Position numbers and translations under genes: made by a program
From: Dugong dugon
Lineage: Eukaryota > Chordata > Mammalia > Sirenia > Dugongidae
DNA length: 64,000 bases
NCBI GenBank assembly: GCA_030035585.1
Contig: CM057469.1
Span: 62,513,501 to 62,577,500 of the forward strand
Direction of reading: 5' to 3'
The notes under the pieces: generated by a model
The model's database searches: none
What the model was told of the DNA's origin: nothing
What the model saw: only the letters and a program-made list of their open reading frames with translations
Shown: piece after piece, positions 39,001 to 43,950 of the stretch
Layout of the letters: each line of letters starts with the position of its first letter
Position numbering within the stretch: the stretch's first letter is position 1

Positions 39001-42000
39001 TAGGCTTTGAATTATCTTTCATAAATTTATCAGATGAAAGACATGTGACTAATTCTACTTCATTATTAGCTACATGGCTATTATGTACAAAGGAGTCTGG
39101 ACTTAGAAAATTTCCTTTAGTTTGTGTAATATTCAAAGTTGAAGAACAGTTTGGGGTAAGGATAAGCCTGTTATTCTCTTCAGTTTGGCCATCAGTGTTA
39201 TTTATGGAGTTAAAGGATGTTTCAGTTAAGGTTTGCTCATTAAAATTAAAATCTTTCAAAATGGTGGAACCTTCCACTTTCAGCAATTCCACGTTTTCAG
39301 ATGCATGAAGAGATGAGTAGGTCGTAGATCGACGTATAGAAGATGATAAGCAAGTCTCATCATAGCATTCTTTGAAAGAGGGGCTAATAGGTGATATAGG
39401 TATTCTATTTTCTTCAAGGATTAAAGAATTGTTTTCTGTTGGAGAACAGACTTCAGTCATAGTCAAATTTTCACAGGCTTGTAGTGGGCTCCTAACAGTG
39501 TCAACTATTTGGGAAACATTAAATGTTTTATTAACATTCTGACTATGTGAAATCCTTTTGTTATGACTTGAAGAATTTGAAACAGTCTTCTTATTAATGG
39601 TATCCCAAAGACTCCTCTGCAAAAAATAAGCAAAATATACCAAATAAGTGGATAGCTATTGAATATTATCTTTAAATAACCAATATAATGTATGTTACTT
39701 GTTTTAAGCTCATTAACAAAATAATTTTGACAGAGTATTAAACATTTTCTTAGAGGAAATCACAAAATGATTAAAAGTTATTACCTTTTTCTTTTTCCGC
39801 TCTTCTGCATTTCCTAGCAATATGGCTTGGTGTTTCAGAACATCATTTACAAGAAATGTTACAATCTCTCTTACTCGGCCTTCTTTGAATGGTGTCCAGT
39901 TAACAGAAATTACAATTTTTTCTTTAGGCTATGATCCAAAAAAATACATTTTAAATGACTATGACAATAGTAGTATATAATAACTAAACCAAACTTAGAA
40001 TATACTAGGGAACTAATATTTGTTAGTCACCAACAATTTATACCCTAATAGCACTTAACGAGTTAAATATATTTTTCTTACCCTATGCCATCATTTCATT
40101 TTAAGGAAAAAAGCCACTATGAATAGTAAGGCTCACAACAAAATAAAAATTATAATAAAATCTTAATTGTTCAGGGAAGCAATGAAACAGATAATCTCCA
40201 AAACATTTTATCGTAGTTGAGTGTTTTTAATTTAAACATATATTGCTGCTTCTTTAGATATGTACACTACTTCTATTTCAGATATAATGAACCTGCACTA
40301 TGAACTAAATTCCTTCCTCCTACAAACTCCTCTGAAGTCCACATCATCATCATTACTAATATTTATTAATCACTTATTACATTCCAGGTATATGTGCATA
40401 CCTGCCCAGGTATAGGCAGTCCGTACAGCATCTGGATTACATGTTCTAGCAACTGTTCCTCATGCTTTATGGGAAATGCTGTCAGCCAATAGCTACATTA
40501 AACCAAAAAAACAAACCCATTGCTGTCAAGTCGATTTCTACTCATAGCGACCCTATAGAACAGAGTAGAACTCCTGTGTGCCTGTTTTTTATTCCTCCCC
40601 CACCCCCGCCCCCGCCCCAGGGCATTTTCCTCAATTCACAAAAGATACTTGAGATTCAGTCTTCACCACAGGAACTAGGCCTAACAAGTATTTTCCTGTG
40701 GAACACCCTGGCCCTGGTTAAACTCTCCATTCAATGTCTCCTTCCCCCAAAACTTTGCTAATAGCAGTGAAAATAAAAGCATAGATCCTACATTTGCTTA
40801 ACAATCTTTGTTGTAGGCATGAGTTGGCATTCCAAGACAGCAAAGTGCTTTTTAAAAAAATTCAGCAGGAGCCTTTCCTTTCCACTCCCCCACCATTGGA
40901 ACGAAGGAATTACCAGGATTAAATGAGTATCTTATAAACTCCTTTAATCCTCACATCTGTAGGATGCGGGTATTATGTTTATGCATATTTCACAGATGAC
41001 GAGTCCAGAAAACTTTAAGTATCTTGCCCAAAGTCAGACAGCTGGTAATTAGAAGTCCAGGGCTTCGAACCAGTTCATTCGGTTAGAACCCTTGCTGAGA
41101 ATTTGCATTTCCACCCCAGATATAGAACCTATAGTTTAACAAGATCCCCAGGTGATTCTTATGTATAATAAATTTTGAGAACCACTGCTCTACTAGTGGT
41201 TCTCAGAACTGGTCCGTAACCAATAGCATTAGCAACCCTCGGAACTTGTTAGAAATGCAAATTCTTAGTAGGGATTCGAACCAAAAAGAACTGGTTTGAA
41301 GCCTGATTAGAATCTAGGCGGTCTGACTCCACAGGCCTGGCAGGTAGATAGAATCAACTTTTCTTCCAAATGCAAAACCCTGACGTGACAAAACAAACTC
41401 TGTGCCTGCTGTTTTTCAAGGAAAAAAAGATGAGTTTTCATTTTATAGGCAAAACCATATAACATGATAAACAGCTGGTTTAAAAAAAACAAGAACAGTG
41501 AACTTTATAAAACAGTAAATTCCAATAAGATAAAATACTTTAGTTCCACATTATGACAAAAGAAATTAGTAAAAGTTTTATGTAGTAGAAATATGTTTCC
41601 ATAGAAAGGATAAGAGGCAATCGTTCATAAAAGAAACTAGGGTTTAGTAAAGTCCTGAAGTGTAGGTGACACACTGATAATACACTAGTCACTGGACCTC
41701 ATATCAGAGCCTCTTCTCACTGCCTTGTGAAATGGCTAATGGTTTCTTTTCACACTTTCAGAGGTTCTACTCCATGAAAGGAGCCCTGGTGGGGCAGTGA
41801 TTAAGAGCTACCGCTAGCCTATGGCTGCTAACGAAAAGTCAGCAGTTCAAATCCACCAGCAGATCCTTGGAAACCCTGTGGGGGCAGTTCTACTCTGTCC
41901 TGTTGTGTCCCAATGAGTCGGAATCAACTTGATTTCAACGGGTTTGGTTTTTTGGTGTTTCTCAATGAAAAGCCAGAGCAGTCAAAATAAGAACATAAAT

Positions 42001-43756
42001 TCTCTGGTTTTTGGTGACAGGAATGCAACATTACGCTGGCCAGTGCAATGCAGTAAAAGCTAAGGGGGAGGTTCCTGAGACAACATTTATAAAATGGAAT
42101 TTGATTCACTATTAAAACTGCACTGACAGCAAAGGGGGATTAAAAAACTAACGTGTGCATACACACCACACGTGCATGCTGAAAACAACCCTAGAGAAGT
42201 TTTTTGCTGTAGACATTTAGCCAAAACAAATTTTAGTATTTTACCAGAAAAAGCAGTTAGCTAGACTCTAAAGATACCTATGGAAACTAAAATGCATCTT
42301 AAGATGGCTGATAAAACCCATCAAAAAAAAAAAAAAAAAAAAACAAGCCAGCTGCCGTGCAGTCGATACCGACTCATGGTGACCCTATAGAAAGCACTCA
42401 AAAAAGCTGCTCTCATCGATGTACTCCAGGTATTTTTTTAAGAAAAAAATAAGAGGGCTGATAATAAAATTACTATTTATTTAGGACTGCAAGAGCCTTT
42501 CACAATGCCTGAAGTCTATTTAAAAGATTCCTCTATTTGCTACAGAGTCCTGGTAGCCCAGTGGTTAAACCGTTGGCTATTAACCAAAAGGTCGGCAGGT
42601 CGAATCCACCAGCTGCCTCTTGGCAATCCTATGGGGCAGTTCTACCCTGCCCTATAGGATCACTATGAGTTAGACTCAATGACAATAATTTTGGGGGGGA
42701 GCGTGGTTATTTAATCGAGAATGGGGGCAGTGGTGGTTCAGTGGTAGAATTCTTGCCTTCCATGGCAGTTAGATTACTGTTAATGTACATTATGCGCAAC
42801 CACTAACCATCTGTCAATGGAAGCTTCCTTATATGTTGCTGTGATGCTGAACAGGTTTCAGCGGAGCTTTCAGACTAACATGGACTAGGAAGAAAGGGCT
42901 GGCGACCTGCTTCTGAAAATTAGCCAATGAAAACTATGGATTATAACAGATCATGGGGATGACGCTGGACCAGGCAGCGTTTTATTCAATTGTGCATGAG
43001 TGCTGCTGCCTTCGCAGCTAACTACAACAACATTTAATAGACAAAAACAAAAAACCATTGCTGTCCAGTCAGTCTGACTCATAGCGACCCTATAGGATAG
43101 AGCAGAACTGCTCTATGGGTTTCCAAGACTGCAATCTTTACTGAAGCCAACCGCCACATCTTTCTCCCAGGGAGCGGTTGGTGAGTTCTAACCGCAGATC
43201 TTTGGGTTAGCAGCTAAGCGCTTACCCACTGCGCCATCAAGTCTATATAAATGCTTTAAACATTCTATGAGCGCATATTAATGTGCTGTCACCATCCAAG
43301 TTACCCTCTACCCTGGCGTTCTATACAGGGGCCGAGGATTCTCCCACAACAGTTAGTGAAAAGGAATTGACTTCACCCACATCCCTTTCGATAAAGGCAG
43401 CAGGAAAGATGGCGGAGACGGTGGGCTGTGGCCCGGGGGGCGCCCCTCCCACGACCTACCTGCAACACGAAACAGCGCTGAGAGATGCTAAAGCCCCGAT
43501 CCGCTGCAGGAAAGCGACAGATCTTCACTTCAGCCACCTCCTCGTTGGGATTGTCTAGGGCCAGAGACAGCGTCCGAGAGGATCCCAGGCGAACATCCCC
43601 GAAGCAGAGGAAAGGCGACTTGCAGAAGTGGCTGAGAGACAGGACCGGCGGGGAAGCTGCCTCCTCTTCGACCCGGGGCCGCCGCAGTACTGCCGGCGTC
43701 CTCCGCTCGGTCGGGCTCAGCTCCCAGTAGCTTCGCCCCACACGCCGGGTCGCCAT
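540..43756 (-). CDS. ASPM: ASPM, spliced coding region, exons 1-22 (3' end outside window)
   Basis: Abnormal spindle-like microcephaly-associated protein. It binds spindle-pole microtubule minus ends, works with katanin and calmodulin, and controls spindle orientation in dividing neural progenitors. Twenty-two exons were placed by matching reading frames to the human protein and checking splice sites. Their coding lengths sum to 9,282 nt (3,094 codons), and every junction keeps phase. Order: ASH domain (about codons 30-147), disordered region with repeated Phe motifs and a basic tail (148-646), two calponin-homology domains (about 923-1058 and 1110-1262), then IQ repeats from about 1275 to the window edge. 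Human ASPM has 28 exons and 3,477 residues, so roughly the last tenth lies beyond base 1. No stop or frameshift was seen. All introns are GT-AG except intron 4 (GC-AG). The start ATG (43,754-43,756) has G at -3 and +4. Confidence 0.97.
690..1693 (-). other. ASPM intron 21
   Basis: About 1 kb of unique AT-rich sequence. I see no exon, repeat or motif that I can support. Confidence 0.8.
1694..1903 (-). CDS. ASPM: ASPM exon 21 (codons 2975-3044), IQ repeats
   Basis: Encodes [18 protein letters not shown].. to ..RGWLVRKK. Acceptor TTATAG, donor GTAAGT. Three IQ motifs ([37 protein letters not shown]). 70 codons, phase 0. Confidence 0.95.
1904..3075 (-). other. ASPM intron 20
   Basis: Contains a MIR in plus orientation (2,435-2,640); the rest is AT-rich and unrecognised. 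Confidence 0.8.
2435..2640 (+). repeat. MIR
   Basis: 'agcaagtcacttcatttctg', 'tttcctcatctgtaaaatgg', 'gggttgttaagaggatcaaa'. Confidence 0.85.
3076..3172 (-). CDS. ASPM: ASPM exon 20 (codons to 2974), IQ repeat
   Basis: Encodes (R)[18 protein letters not shown].. to ..RERSLMIK. Acceptor TTTTTCAG, donor GTAGGT. One IQ motif ([12 protein letters not shown]). 97 nt, closing on a codon boundary. Confidence 0.93.
4391..4430. repeat. (TA)/(CA) microsatellite
   Basis: Alternating 'atatatacacacat' and 'atatatatatacacaca'. Confidence 0.85.
4431..4620 (+). repeat. Unidentified interspersed repeat, copy 1
   Basis: About 190 bp sharing some 80% identity with 18,921-19,115. Shared landmarks: 'actgccttgttcttctgggt' against 'accgccttgtttttccgggt', 'agtggaaaatatt', and 'ttttccttctttgacaggtt'. 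Preceded by a (TA)/(CA) microsatellite. I do not recognise the family. Confidence 0.75.
4883..5031 (-). CDS. ASPM: ASPM exon 19 (codons to 2941), IQ repeats
   Basis: Encodes [18 protein letters not shown].. to ..YYTKLERTR. Acceptor AATAG after a weak pyrimidine tract, donor GTAATG. The first inter-IQ spacing is only 16 residues; human has about 22 there (AMWRRYRAKKYLCKVKAA..), so six residues appear to be missing in frame. Confidence 0.92.
5600..5890 (-). repeat. Two MIR pieces in tandem, antisense
   Basis: First 'aaccaaggcccagagagttt', then a second 'gggaattgaggttgagaaag' and 'ttcgaacccacgtctgtttg'; each is a reverse-complement MIR. Confidence 0.75.
6077..6245 (+). mobile_element. MER5A-like hAT-Charlie element
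   Basis: 'cagtggttcccaaaccttgc', 'ccccagaccaattaaatcag', 'ccaggtgattgcaaagtgca'. Non-autonomous DNA transposon, terminal inverted repeats partly visible. Confidence 0.8.
6600..7570 (+). mobile_element. L2 (LINE2) 3' fragment
   Basis: Pattern of L2 ends: 'ccatccatagtc'-type segment, 'gaggacagtaactaaataca', 'cacccagtatagtatttcgt', 'caagcactcggcttttgttg'. Its coding-like stretch is not intact. Ancient (pre-eutherian family). Confidence 0.7.
7620..7830 (+). repeat. MIR
   Basis: 'ggcaagttacttagtaaact', 'tgtttcctcatatttcaaaa', 'aatatgaaagcactttggaa'. Confidence 0.7.
8267..12871 (-). CDS. ASPM: ASPM exon 18 (codons 1358-2892), giant IQ-repeat exon
   Basis: One exon of 4,605 nt (1,535 codons), open throughout, from [14 protein letters not shown] to ..DSTIKIQ. 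Acceptor CTCAG, donor GTATTT. I count about 64 IQ or IQ-like motifs (cores such as [27 protein letters not shown]), spaced alternately by about 23 and 27 residues. They form an alpha-helical rod that loads calmodulin. Most motifs fall in a three-motif super-repeat whose first member carries 'AAYRG'. The exon is 150 nt shorter than I recall for human (4,755), explained by loss of two IQ units near 9,700-9,720. Both flanks are phase 0, so skipping it keeps the frame, as in a known human isoform. Confidence 0.97.
14461..16060 (+). mobile_element. L1 (L1M-type) fossil, ORF1 to ORF2 pieces
   Basis: ORF1-like sequence about 14,640-15,230 ('gatggaggtgacacacagaa', 'agagtcagtgaacttgaaga') and ORF2-like sequence about 15,480-16,020 ('tccagatcatgatggcatca', 'cttcctaactcattttatga', 'accctgataccaaaaccata', 'aagtgggttttatccccgaa'). 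Heavily mutated and internally deleted, interrupted by an old hAT-type repeat at 15,250-15,475. Confidence 0.85.
15250..15475 (-). mobile_element. Old non-autonomous DNA-transposon-like repeat, copy 1
   Basis: 'ctgagcaaactttttcttta', 'aggccagatagtaaatatct' and, at the other end, 'ccatactttgccaatccctg'. Same family as 34,315, 50,535 and 62,145. I believe it is a hAT-type element but cannot fix the name. It sits inside the L1 fossil. Confidence 0.72.
16215..16409 (-). CDS. ASPM: ASPM exon 17 (codons 1293-1357), IQ repeats
   Basis: Encodes [18 protein letters not shown].. to ..[10 protein letters not shown]. Three IQ motifs ([24 protein letters not shown]) continue into exon 18 (GYWRRYS). The acceptor ..TTAAG follows a long T-run; donor GTACGG. 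65 codons, phase 0 at both ends. Confidence 0.95.
17120..17325 (-). repeat. MIR, antisense
   Basis: 'gggtgccaggtaccatctca', 'gcaaagccaggatttgaagc', 'ccacacccttaatcgctttg'. Confidence 0.75.
17433..17631 (+). mobile_element. AfroSINE, longer subtype
   Basis: tRNA-derived head ('ggtggcacaaatggttaatg'), the middle segment 'gaaaggtctggcaatctact', and the 3' end 'actgactcaacagcaactg'. Diverged; an older copy. Confidence 0.8.
17981..18045. repeat. (TA)n/(CA)n microsatellite
   Basis: About 30 bases of TA followed by mixed TA/CA and 'tatgtatatgtatg'. Confidence 0.95.
18172..18365 (+). mobile_element. AfroSINE
   Basis: Contains 'gctgctaaccaaaaggtcgg', 'gttctactctgtcctatagg' and 'caactcgacagcaacaag'. 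It carries the extra 'gatgtggcagtctgcttct' segment shared with the copy at 24,366. Confidence 0.9.
18921..19115 (+). repeat. Unidentified interspersed repeat, copy 2
   Basis: Less decayed copy: 'tgagagccggaactcgacag', 'accgccttgtttttccgggt', 'gggggcagtcttaccacttt', 'cctatcgctccctattagtg'. Contains several internal variants of 'ttttccgccttggacagg'. Open frames crossing it look accidental. Confidence 0.78.
19978..20040 (-). mobile_element. AfroSINE 3' tail fragment
   Basis: Reads 'cactgccattgagtcaagtt', then 'gactcatggcgaccctacag', the reverse complement of the family 3' end, preceded by an A-run. The rest of the element is absent. Confidence 0.75.
20780..20908 (-). CDS. ASPM: ASPM exon 16 (codons 1250-1292), CH2 end and first IQ motif
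   Basis: Encodes [18 protein letters not shown].. to ..LKTDLKRYQ. Acceptor CTTAG, donor GTACGC, 43 codons in phase 0. '[17 protein letters not shown]' closes CH domain 2; '[15 protein letters not shown]' is the first IQ motif of the rod, a calmodulin or light-chain site. Confidence 0.95.
21012..21154 (-). CDS. ASPM: ASPM exon 15 (codons to 1249), CH domain 2
   Basis: Encodes (E)[16 protein letters not shown].. to ..MSNTIPDEK. Acceptor GTAG, donor GTAAGT. '[17 protein letters not shown]' matches the 'A...LGIP.ll...D' segment of CH domains. Confidence 0.95.
21250..21457 (-). CDS. ASPM: ASPM exon 14 (codons to 1201), CH domain 2
   Basis: Encodes [18 protein letters not shown].. to ..DMSPKAFDH plus one base. 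Acceptor ATTAG, donor GTTAGT. '[16 protein letters not shown]' is the DGxxLxxLI.xxxP signature of CH domains. Confidence 0.95.
21950..22115 (+). mobile_element. AfroSINE
   Basis: Full short form: 'agcggttaagagctacagct', 'gctaaccaaaaggttggcaa', 'gttctactctgtcctacagg', 'gaattgactcgatggcaatg'. Confidence 0.9.
22262..22430 (-). mobile_element. AfroSINE
   Basis: Full short form in the opposite orientation to its neighbour 150 bp away: 'tgccgttgaatcaactccga', 'ggacagagtagaactgccct', 'ccttttggttagcagccgta', 'accaccagggtttcc'. Confidence 0.9.
22649..22870 (-). CDS. ASPM: ASPM exon 13 (codons 1059-1132)
   Basis: Encodes [18 protein letters not shown].. to ..[11 protein letters not shown]. Acceptor CTCAG, donor GTAAGT, 74 codons in phase 0. 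It contains the linker between the CH domains (Lys/Asp/Ser-rich '[13 protein letters not shown]') and the first helix of CH domain 2 ('[13 protein letters not shown]'). Confidence 0.95.
22871..23381 (-). other. ASPM intron 12
   Basis: A MIR occupies about 23,075-23,320; nothing else recognised. Confidence 0.7.
23075..23320 (+). repeat. MIR
   Basis: 'taatggttaagaacatgtga', 'ttgtttcctcacctgtaaag', 'agagataataacctaccttg'. Confidence 0.8.
23382..23467 (-). CDS. ASPM: ASPM exon 12 (codons to 1058), CH domain 1 end
   Basis: Encodes (G)[17 protein letters not shown] then [11 protein letters not shown]. Acceptor TGTAG, donor GTATCA. 'DIVDG..TL.LLW' is the classic last helix of a CH domain, here '[15 protein letters not shown]'. 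Confidence 0.95.
23559..23704 (-). CDS. ASPM: ASPM exon 11 (codons to 1029), CH domain 1
   Basis: Encodes (V)[17 protein letters not shown].. to ..[10 protein letters not shown]. Acceptor GCTAG, donor GTAAAA. Continues CH domain 1; '[19 protein letters not shown]' corresponds to the conserved 'R..N...AL..L...G' helices of the fold. Confidence 0.95.
24040..24250 (-). repeat. MIR, antisense
   Basis: 'ttgggtattgttatcccatt', 'gatgaaaccaagccccacaa', 'gtccatgatcacttacctag'. Confidence 0.75.
24366..24577 (+). mobile_element. AfroSINE, longer subtype
   Basis: Near-complete copy with a tRNA-like head 'ggtggtgcagtggttaaagc', the 'gatgtggcagtctgcttcc' insert and tail 'atcgactcgatggcagtggg'. Low divergence suggests a younger insertion. 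Confidence 0.92.
25567..25720 (-). mobile_element. AfroSINE
   Basis: Begins with an A-run then 'cccgttgccgttcagttgat', 'ggacagagtagagctgttcc' and ends 'aaacgcttaaccactg'. Confidence 0.88.
26762..26937 (-). CDS. ASPM: ASPM exon 10 (codons to 980), CH domain 1 start
   Basis: Encodes [18 protein letters not shown].. to ..[10 protein letters not shown] plus two bases. Acceptor CACAG, donor GTAAGT. This is the first half of calponin-homology domain 1, the actin/microtubule-binding fold; '[18 protein letters not shown]' fits the DLxxGxxL helix usual in CH domains. Confidence 0.95.
26938..27620 (-). other. ASPM intron 9
   Basis: One AfroSINE, minus (27,342-27,509); the rest unrecognised. Confidence 0.8.
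27342..27509 (-). mobile_element. AfroSINE
   Basis: 'aactcattgcaattgagtca', 'ggcagagtagaactgcccca' and 'aaccactgtgccaccagggc', nearly full length. Confidence 0.9.
27621..27751 (-). CDS. ASPM: ASPM exon 9 (codons to 922)
   Basis: Encodes [18 protein letters not shown].. to ..[12 protein letters not shown]. Acceptor TTAAG, donor GTATAG (weak at +5/+6). Leads directly into the first calponin-homology domain. Confidence 0.94.
27752..28347 (-). other. ASPM intron 8
   Basis: Antisense MIR piece at 27,880-28,000 and, at 28,010-28,200, an old repeat of the 'taatgagcacctactata' type that I cannot name. Confidence 0.65.
27880..28000 (-). repeat. MIR piece, antisense
   Basis: 'gcctagtgctttacacacat', 'tctatggggtaggtactatt', 'aacagaggcacagagacatc'. 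Confidence 0.75.
28348..28489 (-). CDS. ASPM: ASPM exon 8 (codons to 878)
   Basis: Encodes [18 protein letters not shown].. to ..TVPHLYRDG. Acceptor TTTTCAG, donor GTAAGT. Highly conserved with human; differs at the first residues (TVFGEL where human has TTYGEL). Confidence 0.95.
28490..30443 (-). other. ASPM intron 7
   Basis: An old interspersed repeat of uncertain class around 29,150-29,490 and a MIR at 29,975-30,190. The rest is unrecognised. Confidence 0.65.
29975..30190 (+). repeat. MIR
   Basis: 'ggttgggctctggcatcaga', 'ggcaagtcatttaacatcta', 'catacctcactgggctttgt'. Confidence 0.8.
30444..30511 (-). CDS. ASPM: ASPM exon 7 (codons to 831)
   Basis: Short exon of 68 nt encoding [20 protein letters not shown] and then GLE. 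Acceptor TTTCAG, donor GTAAAC. Essentially identical to human; lies N-terminal to the first CH domain. Confidence 0.94.
30790..31035 (-). CDS. ASPM: ASPM exon 6 (codons to 808)
   Basis: Encodes [17 protein letters not shown].. to ..[14 protein letters not shown]. Acceptor CTCAG, donor GTAAGA, phase 2 start and phase 1 end in the sense that it supplies the last two bases of the first codon and the first base of the next. It holds a Leu/Lys/Glu-rich helical stretch ('[14 protein letters not shown]'). Confidence 0.95.
31036..32308 (-). other. ASPM intron 5
   Basis: About 31,440-32,040 looks like an ancient mammalian repeat ('gatcttagaggtcatctaat' pattern), class not fixed. No exon seen. Confidence 0.55.
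32309..32455 (-). CDS. ASPM: ASPM exon 5 (codons to 726)
   Basis: Encodes [18 protein letters not shown].. to ..[13 protein letters not shown] plus one base, nearly identical to human. Acceptor CTTAG, donor GTAAAT. This conserved block with the paired Trp ('[11 protein letters not shown]') sits between the disordered N-terminus and the CH region; its precise role is not known to me. Confidence 0.95.
32456..32871 (-). other. ASPM intron 4 (GC-AG)
   Basis: A 416-nt intron that begins GCAAGT on the gene strand and ends TTAG. No repeat recognised apart from an A-run at 32,772-32,786. Confidence 0.9.
32872..32967 (-). CDS. ASPM: ASPM exon 4 (to codon 677), GC donor
   Basis: Encodes [14 protein letters not shown].. 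to ..LTFIKPLKT plus one base. Acceptor CATTAG; the 3' splice junction reads ACAG|GCAAGT, a GC donor with otherwise perfect U1 complementarity. No GT at or near this point would keep the frame to exon 5 (DIPRHPMPF). About three residues shorter than human at its start, judged from memory of the human sequence. Confidence 0.92.
33524..33819 (+). repeat. Arm A of an inverted duplication
   Basis: Its reverse complement matches 35,195-35,495. Shared segments include 'atatttgaatactttgtgcc', 'gaagctttttatatagactg', 'gcctcatgtaatcatca' and 'cagacctgagcagtaccaga'. The central 230 bp look about 95% identical; it includes an antisense MIR. Confidence 0.88.
34315..34610 (+). mobile_element. Old non-autonomous DNA-transposon-like repeat, copy 2
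   Basis: 'ggttggcaaactatgggtct', 'ataaataaaattttattcaa' and 'gacagaggtcgcatgctccg'. Diverged. Confidence 0.65.
34702..34857 (+). mobile_element. AfroSINE
   Basis: 'gagacctggtggtgcagtga', 'gctaaccaaaaggtcagcag', 'ctatggggcagttctactat', 'atcaactcgacagcaacagg'. Confidence 0.9.
35166..35194 (-). other. 29-bp near-copy of ASPM exon 3 sequence in intron 3
   Basis: Matches exon 3 at 38,849-38,877 at 27 of 29 positions in the same orientation. On the gene strand it would read PNQFVKDNM. Flanks do not match exon 3. Too short to be an exon. Confidence 0.7.
35195..35495 (-). repeat. Arm B of an inverted duplication
   Basis: Reverse-complement copy of 33,524-33,819, differing by a T-run expansion (35,328-35,347), a small gap and scattered changes. 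Its inner edge follows directly on the exon-3-like fragment. Confidence 0.88.
36225..36450 (+). repeat. MIR, nearly full length
   Basis: 'gcattggctctggagtcaaa', 'tgtgtgaccttgggcaagct', 'agtatttaataagtgttagc'. Confidence 0.88.
38122..39616 (-). CDS. ASPM: ASPM exon 3 (codons 148-646), disordered N-terminal region
   Basis: A long exon of 1,495 nt starting [14 protein letters not shown] and ending ..[11 protein letters not shown] plus one base. The product is Ser/Pro/Asn/Lys-rich and probably disordered, with many SP/TP sites suited to mitotic kinases. Four related motifs occur in it: [29 protein letters not shown] and [10 protein letters not shown], the last two Phe at about codons 373 and 398. 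In human ASPM such Phe repeats bind the katanin p60/p80 complex (from memory of published work). The basic C-terminal end is likely a nuclear-import or microtubule-contact segment. Donor GTGAGT. Confidence 0.95.
39785..39928 (-). CDS. ASPM: ASPM exon 2 (codons 100-147)
   Basis: Encodes [18 protein letters not shown].. to ..[10 protein letters not shown], the second half of the ASH domain followed by a basic run. The acceptor is ..CATAG and the donor GTAATA. It is 48 codons long with phase 0 at both ends, and close to identical with human exon 2. Confidence 0.95.
40497..40580 (-). mobile_element. AfroSINE 3' fragment
   Basis: 'cccattgctgtcaagtcgat' and 'ctatagaacagagtagaact'; only the 3' half is present. 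Confidence 0.8.
40935..41075 (-). repeat. MIR, antisense
   Basis: 'actcctttaatcctcacatc', 'tttcacagatgacgagtcca', 'cttgcccaaagtcagacagc'. Confidence 0.78.
41085..41290 (+). mobile_element. Two abutting hAT-Charlie fragments (MER5A/MER20-like)
   Basis: The left one ends 'ttttgagaaccactg' (41,163-41,188 region). A second begins 'tagtggttctcagaactggt' with 'ggaacttgttagaaatgcaa', as in MER20. Confidence 0.7.
41778..41960 (+). mobile_element. AfroSINE
   Basis: 'ggagccctggtggggcagtg', 'aagtcagcagttcaaatcca', 'ttctactctgtcctgttgtg', tail 'acgggtttggttttttggtg'. The T-rich tail end is still recognisable. Confidence 0.9.
42325..42395 (-). mobile_element. AfroSINE 3' fragment
   Basis: A-run followed by 'gccagctgccgtgcagtcga' and 'gactcatggtgaccctatag'; truncated. 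Confidence 0.78.
42543..42705 (+). mobile_element. AfroSINE
   Basis: 'gagtcctggtagcccagtgg', 'aaccaaaaggtcggcaggtc', 'ggggcagttctaccctgccc', ending in a G/T run. Confidence 0.88.
42724..43035 (+). mobile_element. SINE with a tRNA-Gly-like head
   Basis: The first ~45 bases ('tggtggttcagtggtagaat') match the 5' half of tRNA-Gly(GCC), including its A box. The body ('gaacaggtttcagcggagct', 'aagaaagggctggcgacctg', 'gatcatggggatgacgctgg') is shared with the element at 59,617-59,907, and it ends in 'gcagctaactacaacaac'. Probably a subtype of the afrotherian SINE group; not a functional tRNA gene because the T arm and pairing are missing. Confidence 0.75.
43036..43243 (-). mobile_element. AfroSINE, longer subtype
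   Basis: 'ccattgctgtccagtcagtc', 'gaccctataggatagagcag', the 'cgccacatctttctcccagg' insert and 'cttacccactgcgccatcaa'. Confidence 0.88.
43460..43756 (-). CDS. ASPM: ASPM exon 1, coding part (codons 1-99)
   Basis: Starts [15 protein letters not shown] and ends ..QRCFVLQ before a GTAGGT donor. It encodes the first half of the ASH (ASPM-SPD2-Hydin) domain, an immunoglobulin-like fold found in centrosomal and ciliary proteins; the 'SPFLCFGDV' and 'DNPNEE' stretches are typical. Length (99 codons) and sequence match human exon 1. The frame stays open upstream for about 57 codons without an ATG, so this ATG, in good Kozak context, is the natural start. Confidence 0.96.
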
Positions 43757-43950
43757 GACTGCTCCGAGAACCCCGCAGGACCTCTCCAAAGACTGCTGAC
43801 AGCTTCCCCTCACGGCCGGCTGTGGAGGTCGTGAAAGGTGATTCAGCCACCGTTCTTTTCCAGTTACCAACACTCGAGAAAAAAGGAAACGAACCCCGTT
43901 ACTTTGCAAACTGAAAAGAGGTGCCAAACAGCGACAGCTTTCTGTCTTTG
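43757..43950 (-). other. ASPM: ASPM 5' untranslated region (approximate)
   Basis: GC-rich sequence between the start codon and the CDE/CHR element. The transcription start is not visible; I infer it at about 43,900-43,950 because CHR elements usually sit just upstream of, or at, the start. The ATG-bearing frame is open across most of this stretch but lacks another ATG. Confidence 0.55.

Larger units (their letters stand above)
39929..43459 (-). other. ASPM intron 1
   Basis: Holds AfroSINE copies or tails at 40,497-40,580, 41,778-41,960, 42,325-42,395, 42,543-42,705, 42,724-43,035 and 43,036-43,243, an antisense MIR (40,935-41,075), two abutting hAT fragments (41,085-41,290) and a C-rich run (40,597-40,620). 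Confidence 0.8.

Noticed and set aside
40597-40620. C-rich run as an i-motif or G-quadruplex regulatory site
   Set aside because: The complementary strand could form one, but there is no positional or comparative support.
42720-42795. A tRNA-Gly gene
   Set aside because: Only the 5' half matches; the anticodon stem and T arm do not pair, and the sequence runs into a SINE body.
43485-43850. Plus-strand open frames over exon 1, possibly a divergent gene
   Set aside because: CpG-island sequence opposite ASPM exon 1; long frames are expected from high GC and nothing resembles a protein family.
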